A stretch of 64,000 bases of DNA. It comes from Methanoregula sp. Its GTDB lineage: Archaea; Halobacteriota; Methanomicrobia; Methanomicrobiales; Methanospirillaceae. Below the pieces are notes generated by a model that was given only the letters and a program-made list of their open reading frames with translations, searched no databases and was not told the origin of the DNA. How positions within the stretch are numbered: the stretch's first letter is position 1; each line of letters opens with the position of its first letter. The translations under genes and the position numbers were made by a program. Shown here one piece after another: positions 27,989 through 38,343 of the stretch. The stretch covers positions 1-64,000 of the forward strand of contig NZ_JAQTQD010000012.1 in NCBI RefSeq assembly GCF_028712425.1, in the 5' to 3' direction.

Positions 27989-28935
27989 GACGTTACCCTG
28001 ACCTTAAAGGAGAAACTGGTCTGTCCGTTCGGGGTTTCGATAGTGGTGCCGTAACAGTACGAACCGGGAGCAACCCGGGGAGAATCGGTATCAATGACAG
28101 TTGTGAGATTATAGTTCCCGTAACTTCTCCCGGTAAATTGATCTGGTGAGACGGATATCCCGGGCCACCCCGCACTCCGTGGCTGCGGAGTGTCAAGCGA
28201 TGACATCTCCATGGTGTCGCAGTCCAGCTCCTTAAACCAGACCCGGACGGGCCCGGTCTCCCGTTCGCCCAGGTGGAGCGTCAGGTTCCCTGACCAACGG
28301 TCTCCTTTCCGGATTGCAATGTCGTGGCGATCAAACTCCGGCCGTGTCTGGTAACCAACCCAGCTGACCGGCATATCTCCCATCCGTATCTGGATCCAGT
28401 CATCGGCCACAGCATTCGGCATGAAATCCGTTTCCGCATGGATCCGGAACGTTCGGGTTGTGGTATTATGACGGAACCCTTCCGGGAGGATAGAAACCGT
28501 GAACGGTACGGTGACCACGTCAGTAGGGTTGATGGCGAAATGGTCCGGGTTAATCCGGGTCCCGATGCCCGGCGAGGGACTGACCAGTTCAGTACTCAGG
28601 GGCATGGCGACTTCGGTGACCGTGAGAGTGACATTTCCCGGACCAAATCCTCGGGAATAGAATGTGTAATTGTACGTGATGGTATCCGGACCCCCTACCC
28701 AGTACAGCGGGCCGGAAAATCCCCCGACCGGAGCATAAAGGAGAAGGGGTGTTGAATTGAGCCTGTCTTCAAGCGGGAGCGGATCCTTTGGGAGCGGGGG
28801 AAACGAGTGCGGGGCTTCGAGTCCCGGCACGGATATGTCATTTGGCGTCCCGGGCACGACTGCCATGGCGACCAGTATTCCTGCAGGGATCCCGATAGCG
28901 ATGATGATGAGGGCGTGGAGGGGTTTTGCAAACAC
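27985..28935 (-). CDS. Hypothetical membrane-anchored extracellular beta-rich protein, GTG start
   Basis: N-terminal TM (LHALIIIAIGIPAGILVAMAVV), 316 aa. Confidence 0.7.
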   Translation of the reverse strand: MFAKPLHALIIIAIGIPAGILVAMAVVPGTPNDISVPGLEAPHSFPPLPKDPLPLEDRLNSTPLLLYAPVGGFSGPLYWVGGPDTITYNYTFYSRGFGPGNVTLTVTEVAMPLSTELVSPSPGIGTRINPDHFAINPTDVVTVPFTVSILPEGFRHNTTTRTFRIHAETDFMPNAVADDWIQIRMGDMPVSWVGYQTRPEFDRHDIAIRKGDRWSGNLTLHLGERETGPVRVWFKELDCDTMEMSSLDTPQPRSAGWPGISVSPDQFTGRSYGNYNLTTVIDTDSPRVAPGSYCYGTTIETPNGQTSFSFKVRVTS

Positions 28936-29150
28936 TGGCTGAACTCCCGGGTTCTATGACGATACAGGATATATTGCAAGATTATTTAATAAATATTATC
29001 TCTCTTTTCTGCCATAATATACAGATTTATTACAAGAGGCGGAGCCGGCCATCCGGTGACCCTCACATATCCCTCCGGAAGTAAGGATGATCTCACCGGA
29101 TTCCTGTCACGTAACCACAATTAAATACACATACATACACAGACTTGATC

Positions 29151-29378
29151 ATGGCAACGAAGACCATCAGTATCACGGAGGAGGCGTACGAGAGGCTGAA
29201 GAGTCTCAAGACCGATGAGAAGACGAGCTTCTCCGATGTGATCGTGAAGCATTACCCGAAGCGGAAGAAACTGTCTGAAGTGCTCAAAGAGATTGGAGAC
29301 TGTACCGATCTTGCGGATTCCGTTGAGAAGGTCTCACGTGAGATGCGAAAGGCGAAGCTCCGTAAGGTTGAGTTCTGA
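29151..29378 (+). CDS. VapB-type antitoxin, DUF217-like
   Basis: [35 protein letters not shown]; adjacent to PIN gene. Confidence 0.88.
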   Translation: MATKTISITEEAYERLKSLKTDEKTSFSDVIVKHYPKRKKLSEVLKEIGDCTDLADSVEKVSREMRKAKLRKVEF

Positions 29379-29767
29379 TGCCGGTAGCTGATACATCGTT
29401 TCTGGTTGACATGATGAGGCGCAATCCTGCCGCGCTCAGCGTCTACCGTGGATATGAAACGCAGGGTATTGCGCTCTCCACTACTGTCATCACTGCGATG
29501 GAATTGTTCAAAGGAGCATACATCTCAAAGAACCCGCAGAATGTGGAAAAAGCTGAGCAGATCCTTGCCTTGTTCACGATACTCCCTTTCGATGAGATGA
29601 TGTATCCGGTATTCGGCAGGCTTTCAGCCGGGTTATGCCTTTCGGGAAACCCTCTCGGTGATTTTGATGAAGTCATTGGGGCAATGACTCTTTGTCATGA
29701 TGGCGAGATTATCACCCGCGACCGGCATTTTGAGAAGGTGCCGGAACTGAAGGTCATCACGTATTGA
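29378..29767 (+). CDS. PIN-domain toxin, VapC-type
   Basis: ADTSFLVDMMRR, TAMELFKG, GDFDEVIGAMTLCHDGEIITRDRHFEKV. Confidence 0.92.
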   Translation: MPVADTSFLVDMMRRNPAALSVYRGYETQGIALSTTVITAMELFKGAYISKNPQNVEKAEQILALFTILPFDEMMYPVFGRLSAGLCLSGNPLGDFDEVIGAMTLCHDGEIITRDRHFEKVPELKVITY

Positions 29768-29798
29768 ATGCGATGAGCCGACCAGAGTGCAAAACACT

Positions 29799-29811
29799 TA
29801 TTACCCCTCCC
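29799..29811 (+). promoter_or_regulatory. Promoter-like motif TATTACCCCTCCC upstream of tRNA-Ser/rps13
   Basis: 13-nt motif shared with rps15 and apgM upstream regions. Confidence 0.45.
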
Positions 29812-29840
29812 CCACCATATAATAAAGCACCATTCATGGA

Positions 29841-29861
29841 GCAGCGTTATGTTTACGCTGC
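29841..29861 (+). other. Perfect 6-bp hairpin in tRNA-Ser/rps13 leader
   Basis: GCAGCG-ttatgttta-CGCTGC. Confidence 0.5.
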
Positions 29862-29890
29862 GAGTGTCTGCAAAGATGCGAGATTCCTCT

Positions 29891-29975
29891 GTTGAGGTAG
29901 CCAAGCCTGGTATGGCGCAGGTTTGCTAAACCTGTGTCCCGAAAGGACTCGAGGGTTCAAATCCCTCCCTCAGCG
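29891..29975 (+). tRNA. tRNA-Ser (anticodon GCT)
   Basis: Acceptor GTTGAGG/CCTCAGC, anticodon arm CAGGT-TTGCTAA-ACCTG, long variable arm, T-arm GAGGGTTCAAATCCCTC. Confidence 0.92.
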
Positions 29976-30009
29976 CTTAAAGAGAAAATCTCACGATCGA
30001 GGGGATTGG

Positions 30010-30471
30010 ATGGCTCAGGAAGAAGAGATAAAGTATTTCGTTAGGGTTGGTACCACGGATCTCGACGGTACCAAGTCCGTGAGGGTTGCTCTCACCGGCA
30101 TCAAGGGTGTCGGCAGGCATACCGCGACGGTCATCACCCGCATGGCAAAGGTCGACGAGTACGCACAACTCGGCCGCATGGACGAGGCGTCCGTTAACCG
30201 CCTCCGCACAGTTGTCGAACAATACAACAGCAAGATCCCGTCCTGGATGGCGAACCGCCCCAAGGACATCTACACCGGCGAGCAGAAGCACCTCTTCGGC
30301 GGCGATGTCGCAATGGCCCGGGAAGAGGACGTCAACCTGATGAGGAAGATCCGCTGCTACCGTGGCATCCGCCACGAGACCGGCCAGAAGGTCCGCGGCC
30401 AGCGCACCAAGTCCACCGGCAGGACCGGATCGACTGTAGGTGTCAAGCGTAAGTCTGCCGGAGGCTCATAA
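30010..30471 (+). CDS. rps13: 30S ribosomal protein S13
   Basis: [14 protein letters not shown]...[27 protein letters not shown]. Confidence 0.96.
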   Translation: MAQEEEIKYFVRVGTTDLDGTKSVRVALTGIKGVGRHTATVITRMAKVDEYAQLGRMDEASVNRLRTVVEQYNSKIPSWMANRPKDIYTGEQKHLFGGDVAMAREEDVNLMRKIRCYRGIRHETGQKVRGQRTKSTGRTGSTVGVKRKSAGGS

Positions 30472-30473
30472 TC

Positions 30474-31073
30474 ATGGGATACCCAGGCAAGAACTACAAG
30501 TCTTACCAGACGCCCAAGCGCCCGTGGGAGAAAGTCCGTATCGAGGCCGAGACCCGTCTCGTCATCGAATACGGTCTCCGCAACAAGCGCGAGGTCTGGA
30601 AGGCACAGGCCTACCTGCGCAAGTACCGGACCGGTGCCCGCCACCTGCTCGCCCTCAGCTCGGGCGCTTCCGATGCTGCGCTCTTCGAGACCAAGAAGGC
30701 CGAACTGATCTCTTCCCTCCAGAGGAACGGGATTCTCGGGCCCGACGCGGACATCGATGCAATCCTCTCGCTCAAGGTCCAGGCCCCGCTCGAACGCAGG
30801 CTCCAGACCATTGTCTACCGCAAAGGTCTCGCCCGGTCGCTCAAGCAGGCACGGCAGCTGATCACCCACGGTCACATTGCCATTGAAGGCCGGCGGGTCA
30901 ACATCCCCGGGTACCTTGTCAAGAGGACCGAGGAATCCCAGATCGCCTACTTCGGCAAGTCCCCGTTCGTGTCCGACTCCCACGCGGAGAAGACCCGGAT
31001 CATGAAGCCCGCGACTGCACCCAAGGCAATGCCCCAGCCCGAAGGCCACTTCCGTGGACGGGGGAGGAGGTAA
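30474..31073 (+). CDS. rps4: 30S ribosomal protein S4
   Basis: [24 protein letters not shown]...; S4 domain [30 protein letters not shown]. Confidence 0.96.
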   Translation: MGYPGKNYKSYQTPKRPWEKVRIEAETRLVIEYGLRNKREVWKAQAYLRKYRTGARHLLALSSGASDAALFETKKAELISSLQRNGILGPDADIDAILSLKVQAPLERRLQTIVYRKGLARSLKQARQLITHGHIAIEGRRVNIPGYLVKRTEESQIAYFGKSPFVSDSHAEKTRIMKPATAPKAMPQPEGHFRGRGRR

Positions 31074-31076
31074 TCC

Positions 31077-31475
31077 ATGGCAGCAAACGAAAAGGAAAAG
31101 TGGGGCATAGCCCACATCTTTGCGTCCTTCAATAACACGATCATCACCATCACCGACCTGTCCGGCGCAGAAACCGTGACCAAGTCGAGCGGCGGGATGG
31201 TCGTCAAGCAGGACAGGAACGAGAGCTCGCCCTACGCCGCAATGCAGATGGCCAGCAACGTTGCGCAGACCGCCCGCGAGAAGGGCATCGTCGGCGTCCA
31301 CGTCAGGGTCCGCGCACCCGGCCAGGGCAAGCAGCGCAGCCCCGGCCCCGGCGCACAGGCAGCCATCCGTGCCCTTGCCCGTGCCGGCATGCGCATCGGC
31401 CGAATTGAAGATGTCACCCCAGTCCCCCACGACTCCTGCCGCTCGAAGGGCGGACGGCGTGGAAGGAGAGTGTGA
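31077..31475 (+). CDS. rps11: 30S ribosomal protein S11
   Basis: [22 protein letters not shown]...[21 protein letters not shown]. Confidence 0.97.
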   Translation: MAANEKEKWGIAHIFASFNNTIITITDLSGAETVTKSSGGMVVKQDRNESSPYAAMQMASNVAQTAREKGIVGVHVRVRAPGQGKQRSPGPGAQAAIRALARAGMRIGRIEDVTPVPHDSCRSKGGRRGRRV

Positions 31476-32305
31476 TGGAGATCGAATTCGCCAGTCTGGA
31501 CGACTCCCTCGCACGATTCACGCTCTCGGGAGCGAGCCCCGCCTTTGCCAACGCGTTGCGGCGGGCAATGATCGGTGAAGTGCCAACCCTCGCCATCGAG
31601 GATGTGCGCATCTACGACAACACGAGCGCACTCTTCGACGAGATGCTGGCACACCGCCTCGGGCTCATCCCCTTAAAGACCGACCTCTCGGTCTACTCGA
31701 CCCAGGACACATGCTCGTGCGGAGGGGCAGGCTGCCCCGGCTGCACGGCCACCTACACCCTCAGTGTTGAGGGCCCCCGGATGGTCACCTCCAGTGACCT
31801 CATCCCGCAGGACCCCGGCGCAGCACCGGTGTATGACAACATCCCGATCGTGAAACTCACGAAAGGGCAGAAACTCGTCATCGAGGCACGTGCCATCCTC
31901 AACACGGGAAAGGTGCACGCAAAGTATCAGTCAACGCTCGTATGCGGGTACAAGAACCACCCCGTCATCACGGTCAGCGACGTCTGCGACGCCTGCGGCA
32001 TGTGCATCGAGGAGTGCCCCCGCGACATCCTCGTTGCAAAGGGAAAGAAGGTCCAGGTTGCAGAAGGAAAGCTCCCCGAATGCTCCATGTGCAGGCTCTG
32101 CGAACGGGCATGCCTTGCGAGCGGCATCGGGGAGGAGCCGGCAATACAAATATCCGCCGAACCCGACCGTTTTATCTTCGTGGTCGAGAGCGACGGTTCC
32201 CTGCCGGCAAAAGAGATCATGAACCGTGCCCTGTCGTATATCAGGGAGCAGGCAGACGAGCTGGATCAACAGCTTGGCGAATTATCAGGGGATGAAAAGA
32301 AATGA
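31472..32305 (+). CDS. rpoD: DNA-directed RNA polymerase subunit D with ferredoxin-like domain
   Basis: [20 protein letters not shown]; two Cys clusters [12 protein letters not shown] and [11 protein letters not shown]. Confidence 0.95.
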   Translation: MMEIEFASLDDSLARFTLSGASPAFANALRRAMIGEVPTLAIEDVRIYDNTSALFDEMLAHRLGLIPLKTDLSVYSTQDTCSCGGAGCPGCTATYTLSVEGPRMVTSSDLIPQDPGAAPVYDNIPIVKLTKGQKLVIEARAILNTGKVHAKYQSTLVCGYKNHPVITVSDVCDACGMCIEECPRDILVAKGKKVQVAEGKLPECSMCRLCERACLASGIGEEPAIQISAEPDRFIFVVESDGSLPAKEIMNRALSYIREQADELDQQLGELSGDEKK

Positions 32306-32667
32306 CAAGAGTTATCGAGAAGACGAACCCCCGTCTTACCACCCTCATCTCGCTCCTGAAGAACAAGTCCCGCGAGAACGAGGCGAAGATCTGGCGCGAG
32401 ATTGCTAGCAGGCTCGAGACCCCGAACCGGAACTATGCCGAGGTCAACCTGTCCAAGATCAACCGGTACGCCCAGAACGGCGAGACGATCATCGTCCCGG
32501 GCAAGGTGCTCGGGAGCGGCGTGCTGGAGCAGTCCGTCAAGGTCGCAGCGCTGAACTTTTCGGCGTCGGCGACAAGCAAGATCAAGGACGCGAAAGGGCA
32601 GTGCATGACCATTGAACAGCTCATCAGGGACAACCCCAAAGGCAGCGGTGTCCGGATCCTGAGGTGA
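32302..32667 (+). CDS. rpl18e: 50S ribosomal protein L18e
   Basis: [33 protein letters not shown]; context. Confidence 0.95.
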   Translation: MTRVIEKTNPRLTTLISLLKNKSRENEAKIWREIASRLETPNRNYAEVNLSKINRYAQNGETIIVPGKVLGSGVLEQSVKVAALNFSASATSKIKDAKGQCMTIEQLIRDNPKGSGVRILR

Positions 32668-32674
32668 AGAAGAC

Positions 32675-33103
32675 ATGGTAACCGTAATCAATGGAGACGG
32701 CCTGCTTCTCGGGCGCCTGGCAAGTATCGTAGCACAGCGCAGCCTTGCCGGTGAAGAGATCGCGATTGTCAATGTCGAGAACGTCGTGATCTCCGGCAGC
32801 AGGGCCCGGGTCCTCGGGAACTACAAGCACAAGCGCGAACGCGGTGCATCCGGCTCCCACTGGGGACCGTTTGTCCCGCGCCGGCCCGACCACCTCATGA
32901 AGAGGACCATCCGCGGCATGCTCCCGTACAAGCGCCCCCGGGGCGTCGAGGCAATGAAGTCCATCAGGTGCTATGTCGGGGTCCCCGCCGACCTCGCCGG
33001 CAAGGAGATGGAAGTGATCGAGGAAGCGCACATGAACCGCCTGAACAACCCGAGCCACGTCACGCTCGGCGCAGTCAGCACGTTCCTCGGAGCAAAGTTC
33101 TAA
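32675..33103 (+). CDS. rpl13: 50S ribosomal protein L13
   Basis: [17 protein letters not shown]...[18 protein letters not shown]. Confidence 0.96.
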   Translation: MVTVINGDGLLLGRLASIVAQRSLAGEEIAIVNVENVVISGSRARVLGNYKHKRERGASGSHWGPFVPRRPDHLMKRTIRGMLPYKRPRGVEAMKSIRCYVGVPADLAGKEMEVIEEAHMNRLNNPSHVTLGAVSTFLGAKF

Positions 33104-33113
33104 GGTGGCCATT

Positions 33114-33515
33114 ATGGTTAAGATCATCAACACAAGCGGAAAACGCAAGACGGCAATCGCCCGTGCGACCTTAAAGGCCGGCAAGGGCGTCATCCGGGTC
33201 AACTCCGTCCCCCTTGATGCGTACGGAAACATCACAACCCGGATGAAGATCTCCGAGCCGCTCCTCCTCGTCCCCAATGCAGTCAACGGCATCGATGTCA
33301 CCATCGATGTTGCCGGCGGCGGTGTCATGGGCCAGGCAGAAGCGGTCCGGACAGCACTCGCCCGGGGCATCATCAAGTGGCACAACGACCCCGCGATGAA
33401 GGACATCTACCTGGAATATGACAGGACGCTCCTTGTCAACGATTCCCGGCAGAAAGAAGCCAAGAAGCCGCACGGCCCTGGTGCCCGCGCAAAGTTCCAA
33501 AAGTCTTATCGCTGA
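33114..33515 (+). CDS. rps9: 30S ribosomal protein S9
   Basis: [16 protein letters not shown]...[19 protein letters not shown]...[11 protein letters not shown]. Confidence 0.96.
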   Translation: MVKIINTSGKRKTAIARATLKAGKGVIRVNSVPLDAYGNITTRMKISEPLLLVPNAVNGIDVTIDVAGGGVMGQAEAVRTALARGIIKWHNDPAMKDIYLEYDRTLLVNDSRQKEAKKPHGPGARAKFQKSYR

Positions 33516-33545
33516 ACCAGAAGATATGATGAGAGGTCAGATATC

Positions 33546-33734
33546 TTGATACCCGTACGATGTTTCACCTGTGGGAAACCGATCTCCACAGCATGGGAAG
33601 AGTTCCGGGTCAGGAAAGAGAAAGGCGAGGATCCCAAGAAGATCCTCGACGATCTCAATATTTCGCGGTACTGCTGCCGCCGGATGCTCCTGACGCACAA
33701 AGAGATCATCGATGAACTCAACCCGTACCAGTAA
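33546..33734 (+). CDS. rpoN: DNA-directed RNA polymerase subunit N
   Basis: [13 protein letters not shown]...[21 protein letters not shown]. Confidence 0.97.
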   Translation: MIPVRCFTCGKPISTAWEEFRVRKEKGEDPKKILDDLNISRYCCRRMLLTHKEIIDELNPYQ

Positions 33735-33761
33735 GCAGGAGAATGACGAAAGTATGAACGC

Positions 33762-33836
33762 GGGGTCGTAGGGTAGCCTGGACCATCCTATTGCGTTCGG
33801 GACGCAGTGACCTGAGTTCGAATCTCAGCGACCCCA
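33762..33836 (+). tRNA. tRNA-Pro (anticodon CGG)
   Basis: Acceptor GGGGTCG/CGACCCC, anticodon arm TTGCG-TTCGGGA-CGCAG, T-arm CTGAGTTCGAATCTCAG. Confidence 0.92.
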
Positions 33837-33881
33837 TTTCAATCATTAAAGAAGACCATAACACCTGATTTGAGGACACGA

Positions 33882-34055
33882 ATGCAGACGCAGAACTATA
33901 CCCGGTATGAACGGGCAAGGATCATTGGAGCAAGGGCTCTGCAGATATCAATGGGTGCTCCGTTACTTATCACCACGACACGGATCGATCCGCTGGAGAT
34001 CGCCATCGAGGAATTCAACAACAACACCATCCCCATTACCGTAAAGAGGAAGTAG
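33882..34055 (+). CDS. rpoK: DNA-directed RNA polymerase subunit K
   Basis: [25 protein letters not shown]...[10 protein letters not shown]. Confidence 0.95.
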   Translation: MQTQNYTRYERARIIGARALQISMGAPLLITTTRIDPLEIAIEEFNNNTIPITVKRK

Positions 34056-34066
34056 GAGAGCGGGCC

Positions 34067-35254
34067 ATGACCATCATTGAGGTAATCGAGCTGCGGACGA
34101 TCCTTGACAGCCGGGGAAACCCGACGGTCGAGGCAGACGTGTACACGGGAAGCGGCCACGGGAGATCGGCTGCCCCGAGCGGCGCCAGCACCGGTTCGCT
34201 TGAGGCAAAGGTTAAGCCACCTGTGGAAGCGGTAGACAACGCCCTGCAGAACGTGATCCCGGCGCTCATCGGAATGGACGCGCTGGACCAGGAGAGCTTT
34301 GACGAGCAGCTCCGGGATATCGATGGCACCGCTGACTTCACGGAGATCGGCGCGAACATCGCCGTTGCCCTCTCGCTTGCAAACGCAAAGGCGGCAGCAT
34401 CTTCGATGGGCATGCCGCTCTTCCGCTACCTTGGCGGCGCGTTTGCCAGGGAGATCCCGCTCCCGCTCGGGAACGTCATCGGGGGAGGGGCGCATGCCAC
34501 CAACTCGACCGAGATCCAGGAGTTCCTCATCGTCCCCGGGGACGCGGCAGACGCAGAAGAGGCAGTCTTTGCAAATGCTGCCGTCCACCGCACGGTGAAG
34601 GCGCTTTTGAAGAAGAAAGGTATTGCCGCCGGCAAGGGTGATGAGGGTGCATGGGCGCCGCAGATTGACGATGCCCTCGCATTTGAGCTCATTGCCGAAG
34701 CGGCCGGAATAGTCGCTGACGAGATGAAAGTCTCGGTTGATATCGGCCTTGATGTCGCGTCGAGCCAGATGTGGAACGGGAAGGAGTACCAGTACCGGAA
34801 AACCAAGCGCTCGACCGAAGACCAGGTTGCCTATATCGCAGAACTCGTGGACAAGTACAACCTTGTCTACGTGGAAGATCCCCTCCATGAGGACGATTTC
34901 GATGCGTTCGCGGAGCTCAACAACCAGGTTGGCGACCGCTGCCTGGTCTGCGGTGACGATCTCTTCGTCACGCAGGTCGAGCGCATCCAGCAGGGCATCG
35001 AGCGCGATGCCGCAAACTGCGTCCTTATCAAGCCCAACCAGGTGGGCACCCTTACCGACACCTTCGAAGCGGTGCAGCTCGCCCACCGGAACGGCCTGGA
35101 CACGGTGATGAGCCACCGGTCCGGCGAGACCACCGATACCACCATCGCCCACCTTGCCACTGCATTCTCCTGCGTGTTCTTAAAGTGCGGGATTGTCGGC
35201 GGGGAGCGCATTGCAAAATTAAACGAACTGATACGCATCGAGGAACAGCTATGA
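34067..35254 (+). CDS. eno: Enolase
   Basis: [18 protein letters not shown]...[18 protein letters not shown]. Confidence 0.97.
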   Translation: MTIIEVIELRTILDSRGNPTVEADVYTGSGHGRSAAPSGASTGSLEAKVKPPVEAVDNALQNVIPALIGMDALDQESFDEQLRDIDGTADFTEIGANIAVALSLANAKAAASSMGMPLFRYLGGAFAREIPLPLGNVIGGGAHATNSTEIQEFLIVPGDAADAEEAVFANAAVHRTVKALLKKKGIAAGKGDEGAWAPQIDDALAFELIAEAAGIVADEMKVSVDIGLDVASSQMWNGKEYQYRKTKRSTEDQVAYIAELVDKYNLVYVEDPLHEDDFDAFAELNNQVGDRCLVCGDDLFVTQVERIQQGIERDAANCVLIKPNQVGTLTDTFEAVQLAHRNGLDTVMSHRSGETTDTTIAHLATAFSCVFLKCGIVGGERIAKLNELIRIEEQL

Positions 35255-35862
35255 CCCAAGCAACAGAAATGGAAATTGAACTGAAAGAACCGCTCATCCC
35301 CGTCGAGGAGTACCTCGCAGCCGGCGTCCACATCGGCACCCAGCAGAAGAGCGAGGACATGAAGAAGTTCATCTACCGCGTCCGCGGCGATGGCCTCTAC
35401 ATTCTCGACATCCGCGAGACCGACAACCGGATCAAGACCGCCGCGAAGTTCTTAAACCAGTACGAGGCCCCGAACATCCTCGTCGTCACTTCCCGGCAGT
35501 ACGGCCAGTACCCGGCCAAGAAGTTCGCCGACACCATCGGCGCCATGTCGGCAACCGGCCGGTTCATCCCGGGCCTCCTGACAAACCCCGTCCTTGAGGA
35601 TTACATCGAGCCGCAGGTCATCGTCATCACCGACCCGATCGGCGACGCGCAGGTCATCAACGAGGCAGTCCAGTGCGGGATTCCCGTCCTTGCACTCTGC
35701 GATACCAACAACATGACCAAGTTCGTGGACCTCGTCATCCCCACCAACAACAAGGGTCGCAAGGCACTCTCGATGATCTACTTCCTCTTAACCCGCGAGA
35801 TGCTCCGGCTCCGCGGTATCTCCACGGCGCTCACCCCCGAAGACTTCGAGAGCGACTTCTAA
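35251..35862 (+). CDS. rps2: 30S ribosomal protein S2
   Basis: [37 protein letters not shown]. Confidence 0.96.
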   Translation: MTQATEMEIELKEPLIPVEEYLAAGVHIGTQQKSEDMKKFIYRVRGDGLYILDIRETDNRIKTAAKFLNQYEAPNILVVTSRQYGQYPAKKFADTIGAMSATGRFIPGLLTNPVLEDYIEPQVIVITDPIGDAQVINEAVQCGIPVLALCDTNNMTKFVDLVIPTNNKGRKALSMIYFLLTREMLRLRGISTALTPEDFESDF

Positions 35863-35929
35863 CCCCGGTCTTTTCTTTTTTCCTGCAACCGATATCTGGA
35901 TATAACAGGAGAACCAGAGGGTTGATGCG

Positions 35930-36721
35930 ATGAAGATGCGTGCATGCGCAGTGGCTGGCATGTTCTATCCGCGTGAGCCTTCCCACCTCGAACAGCTGCT
36001 GGAGAAGTTCTTCTCGGCAGTTCCAACCGTGGCAGGAAGGCCGCTCGGCATCGTCTCACCCCACGCCGGGTACATCTATTCAGGCCATGTGGCAGCAACC
36101 GCCTTTGGCGCCATTCCCTCCGACTTCTCCGGCACTTTTGTCATCATCGGGCCGTCACACCGCGGGTATATCACCTGCGTTTCCGAGGTCCCGTGGGAGA
36201 CGCCGCTTGGTGTCGTGGACACGGATGAGGAGTTTGTGCGGGCCCTTGACATTGAGACTGATGAACTTTCCCACCGGGACGAGCACTCACTCGAGGTCCA
36301 GGTGCCGTTCATCAAGTACCGCTTCCCCCGGGCGCGGATCGCGCCGGTGATGATGGGGCAGCAGGACTACCCGGGAGCGGTACGGCTTGGGGAGAAGATC
36401 CTCGATGCAATCCACAGGACAAAGCGCGACGTCCGGATTGTTGCTTCGAGCGACTTCTCGCACTACGTGCCCGAGAAGAAGGCAAAGGAGGAGGACCTCT
36501 TTGCAATCGATGCGCTCAGGAGCCTTGACACAAAGGAATTCTACCGGCGGATCGCGGAGAAGCGGATCACAGCCTGCGGCTATGGCCCCATCACCGCCAT
36601 GGTGACGGCCTGCACCGGCATGGGTGCAAAAGCTGCGGAGCTGATCCGGTACGCGACAAGCGGTGAGACAACGGGCGACTATCAGTCTGTCGTGGGCTAT
36701 GCCAGCATTGCGGTGATCTAG
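35930..36721 (+). CDS. MEMO1/AmmeMemoRadiSam system protein B family
   Basis: AVAGMFYPREPSHLEQLLEKFF...GIVSPHAGYIYSG...SSDFSHYVP. Confidence 0.92.
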   Translation: MKMRACAVAGMFYPREPSHLEQLLEKFFSAVPTVAGRPLGIVSPHAGYIYSGHVAATAFGAIPSDFSGTFVIIGPSHRGYITCVSEVPWETPLGVVDTDEEFVRALDIETDELSHRDEHSLEVQVPFIKYRFPRARIAPVMMGQQDYPGAVRLGEKILDAIHRTKRDVRIVASSDFSHYVPEKKAKEEDLFAIDALRSLDTKEFYRRIAEKRITACGYGPITAMVTACTGMGAKAAELIRYATSGETTGDYQSVVGYASIAVI

Positions 36722-36722
36722 G

Positions 36723-37592
36723 TTGGCGACATGGAGTGCGCCGGGCAAGGTCTTCCTGTTCGGCGAGCATGCGGTGGTATACGGTAAGATGGGCATAGCC
36801 ATGGCAATCCGGCCCCGCGTGTTCGTCACTGTCCGCGATACAAAGCGGCCCTCGCGGGCAAAGTCCCCCTATATTGACAACTGCTTTGAGCAGATGGGCG
36901 TTATCGGGAGCGTGTACATCAACTCCCAGATCCCGAGCTCCTCGGGCCTTGGGTCCTCTGCGGCGGTCACGGTCGCAACGCTTGCGGCCATCAACGACGA
37001 GTTCAACCTGAACAAAACCCGCGAGGAGATCGCCAACATGGCGTTCGAGATCGAGAAGACCGTGCAGAAGGGGCGGGCGAGCCCCACGGACACTACGGTA
37101 TCGACCTATGGCGGGATTGTCCTCATCACGGGCGGCTCGCGGCGGCGGCTCCCCCCGCAGAACATGCACCTTGTTATCGGCGACTCGCTTGTCTCCCACA
37201 GCACCTCGCGGATGGTCGAGCAGGTGGCCGATCTTAAAAAGAGGCACCCGGAGATTGTTGATCCGGTCCTCGATGCGATCCAGGCCGTCAGCATGAGTGC
37301 CATCCACCAGCTGAGCAATCCCCGCGAGCTTGGGCGGTACATGAACATGAACAACTCGCTTCTCGAAGTTCTTGGCGTCGGGCACCCGCAGCTGGCAAAG
37401 ATGATCCTTGCTTCCCGCCAGGCAGGGGCGTTCGGCGCGAAGATCACGGGGGCCGGTGGGGGCGGGAGCATGGTGGCCCTCTGCCCCAAGCAGCTCAAGC
37501 ACCGCGTGGCAAAGGCAATCGAGTCCTGCGATGGCCGGGCTATCGTGACCGCTATCGATACGGAAGGCGTGCGAAAGGAGAAGAATGTCTGA
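36723..37592 (+). CDS. mvk: Mevalonate kinase (TTG start)
   Basis: SAPGKVFLFGEHAVVYG; IPSSSGLGSSAAVTVA; KITGAGGGGSMVAL. Confidence 0.95.
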   Translation: MATWSAPGKVFLFGEHAVVYGKMGIAMAIRPRVFVTVRDTKRPSRAKSPYIDNCFEQMGVIGSVYINSQIPSSSGLGSSAAVTVATLAAINDEFNLNKTREEIANMAFEIEKTVQKGRASPTDTTVSTYGGIVLITGGSRRRLPPQNMHLVIGDSLVSHSTSRMVEQVADLKKRHPEIVDPVLDAIQAVSMSAIHQLSNPRELGRYMNMNNSLLEVLGVGHPQLAKMILASRQAGAFGAKITGAGGGGSMVALCPKQLKHRVAKAIESCDGRAIVTAIDTEGVRKEKNV

Positions 37593-38340
37593 CAGGGTAC
37601 TTTTAAAACTCGGCGGGAGCATACTTACTGATAAGAGCGCCGACTGCGCAATCAACCGTGAGAGCCTTGCCACCATTGCCGCGGCAGTTGCGGCGGTAAG
37701 GACGGAAGGGACGGTCATCATTCATGGTGCCGGTTCCTGCGGACACCCGGAAGCAAAGCGGTACCACCTTGACAAAGGGGCCGTTTTTGGGGAAACCGAA
37801 GGTATCTATGTCACGCACCGTGTGGTCAGCGGGCTGAATGCCGAGGTCGTATCCGCCCTCCGCGAGAAGGGCGTTCGTGCAATCGGTGTCCACCCGCTCC
37901 ACGTGGGTGTGGCAGACAAGGGAAGGCTCGTTGCGTTCGAATGCCGTCATCTCGAAAAAATGCTGACGCTGGGGATGGTCCCCGTGATCCATGGCGACGT
38001 GGTGATGGACCTCTCCCGGGGTGCCTGTATCGTATCGGGCGACCAGCTCGTGCGATACCTCGCGGCTGCTCTCAGGATCAGCCGTGTCGGGCTCGCCACC
38101 GATGTACCGGGAGTGCTGGATGGAGGACGCGTTGTGCCGGAGATCACCCGGCGCACCGTTATGGATCTCCAGATCGGCGACTCGATGCATACCGATGTCA
38201 CCGGTGGAATGAGAGGGAAAATTGAAGAGCTGCTCGGCCTCGCGGACGCGGGGACGGGCTCGGACATATTCCATGTCTCGCGGGTGGCGGACTTTCTTGC
38301 AGGGTCCGACCATGGCGGGACGAGCGTAAGAGGAGAGTAA
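37585..38340 (+). CDS. ipk: Isopentenyl phosphate kinase
   Basis: LLKLGGSILTDKSA...IIHGAGSCGHPEAKRY; between mvk and fni. Confidence 0.93.
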   Translation: MSDRVLLKLGGSILTDKSADCAINRESLATIAAAVAAVRTEGTVIIHGAGSCGHPEAKRYHLDKGAVFGETEGIYVTHRVVSGLNAEVVSALREKGVRAIGVHPLHVGVADKGRLVAFECRHLEKMLTLGMVPVIHGDVVMDLSRGACIVSGDQLVRYLAAALRISRVGLATDVPGVLDGGRVVPEITRRTVMDLQIGDSMHTDVTGGMRGKIEELLGLADAGTGSDIFHVSRVADFLAGSDHGGTSVRGE

Positions 38341-38343
38341 GGA

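Noticed and set aside
29120-29145. ACACATACATACACA upstream of vapB as an iteron or operator
   Set aside because: Too short and low-complexity to support beyond general promoter DNA
30357-31514. 385-aa minus-strand ORF
   Set aside because: Antisense to rps4 and rps11
33896-35152. 418-aa minus-strand ORF
   Set aside because: Antisense to enolase
36723-36725. TTG start of mvk as an annotation error or frameshift
   Set aside because: TTG starts occur in archaea and the N-terminal SAPGKVFLFGEHAVVYG is intact from this codon
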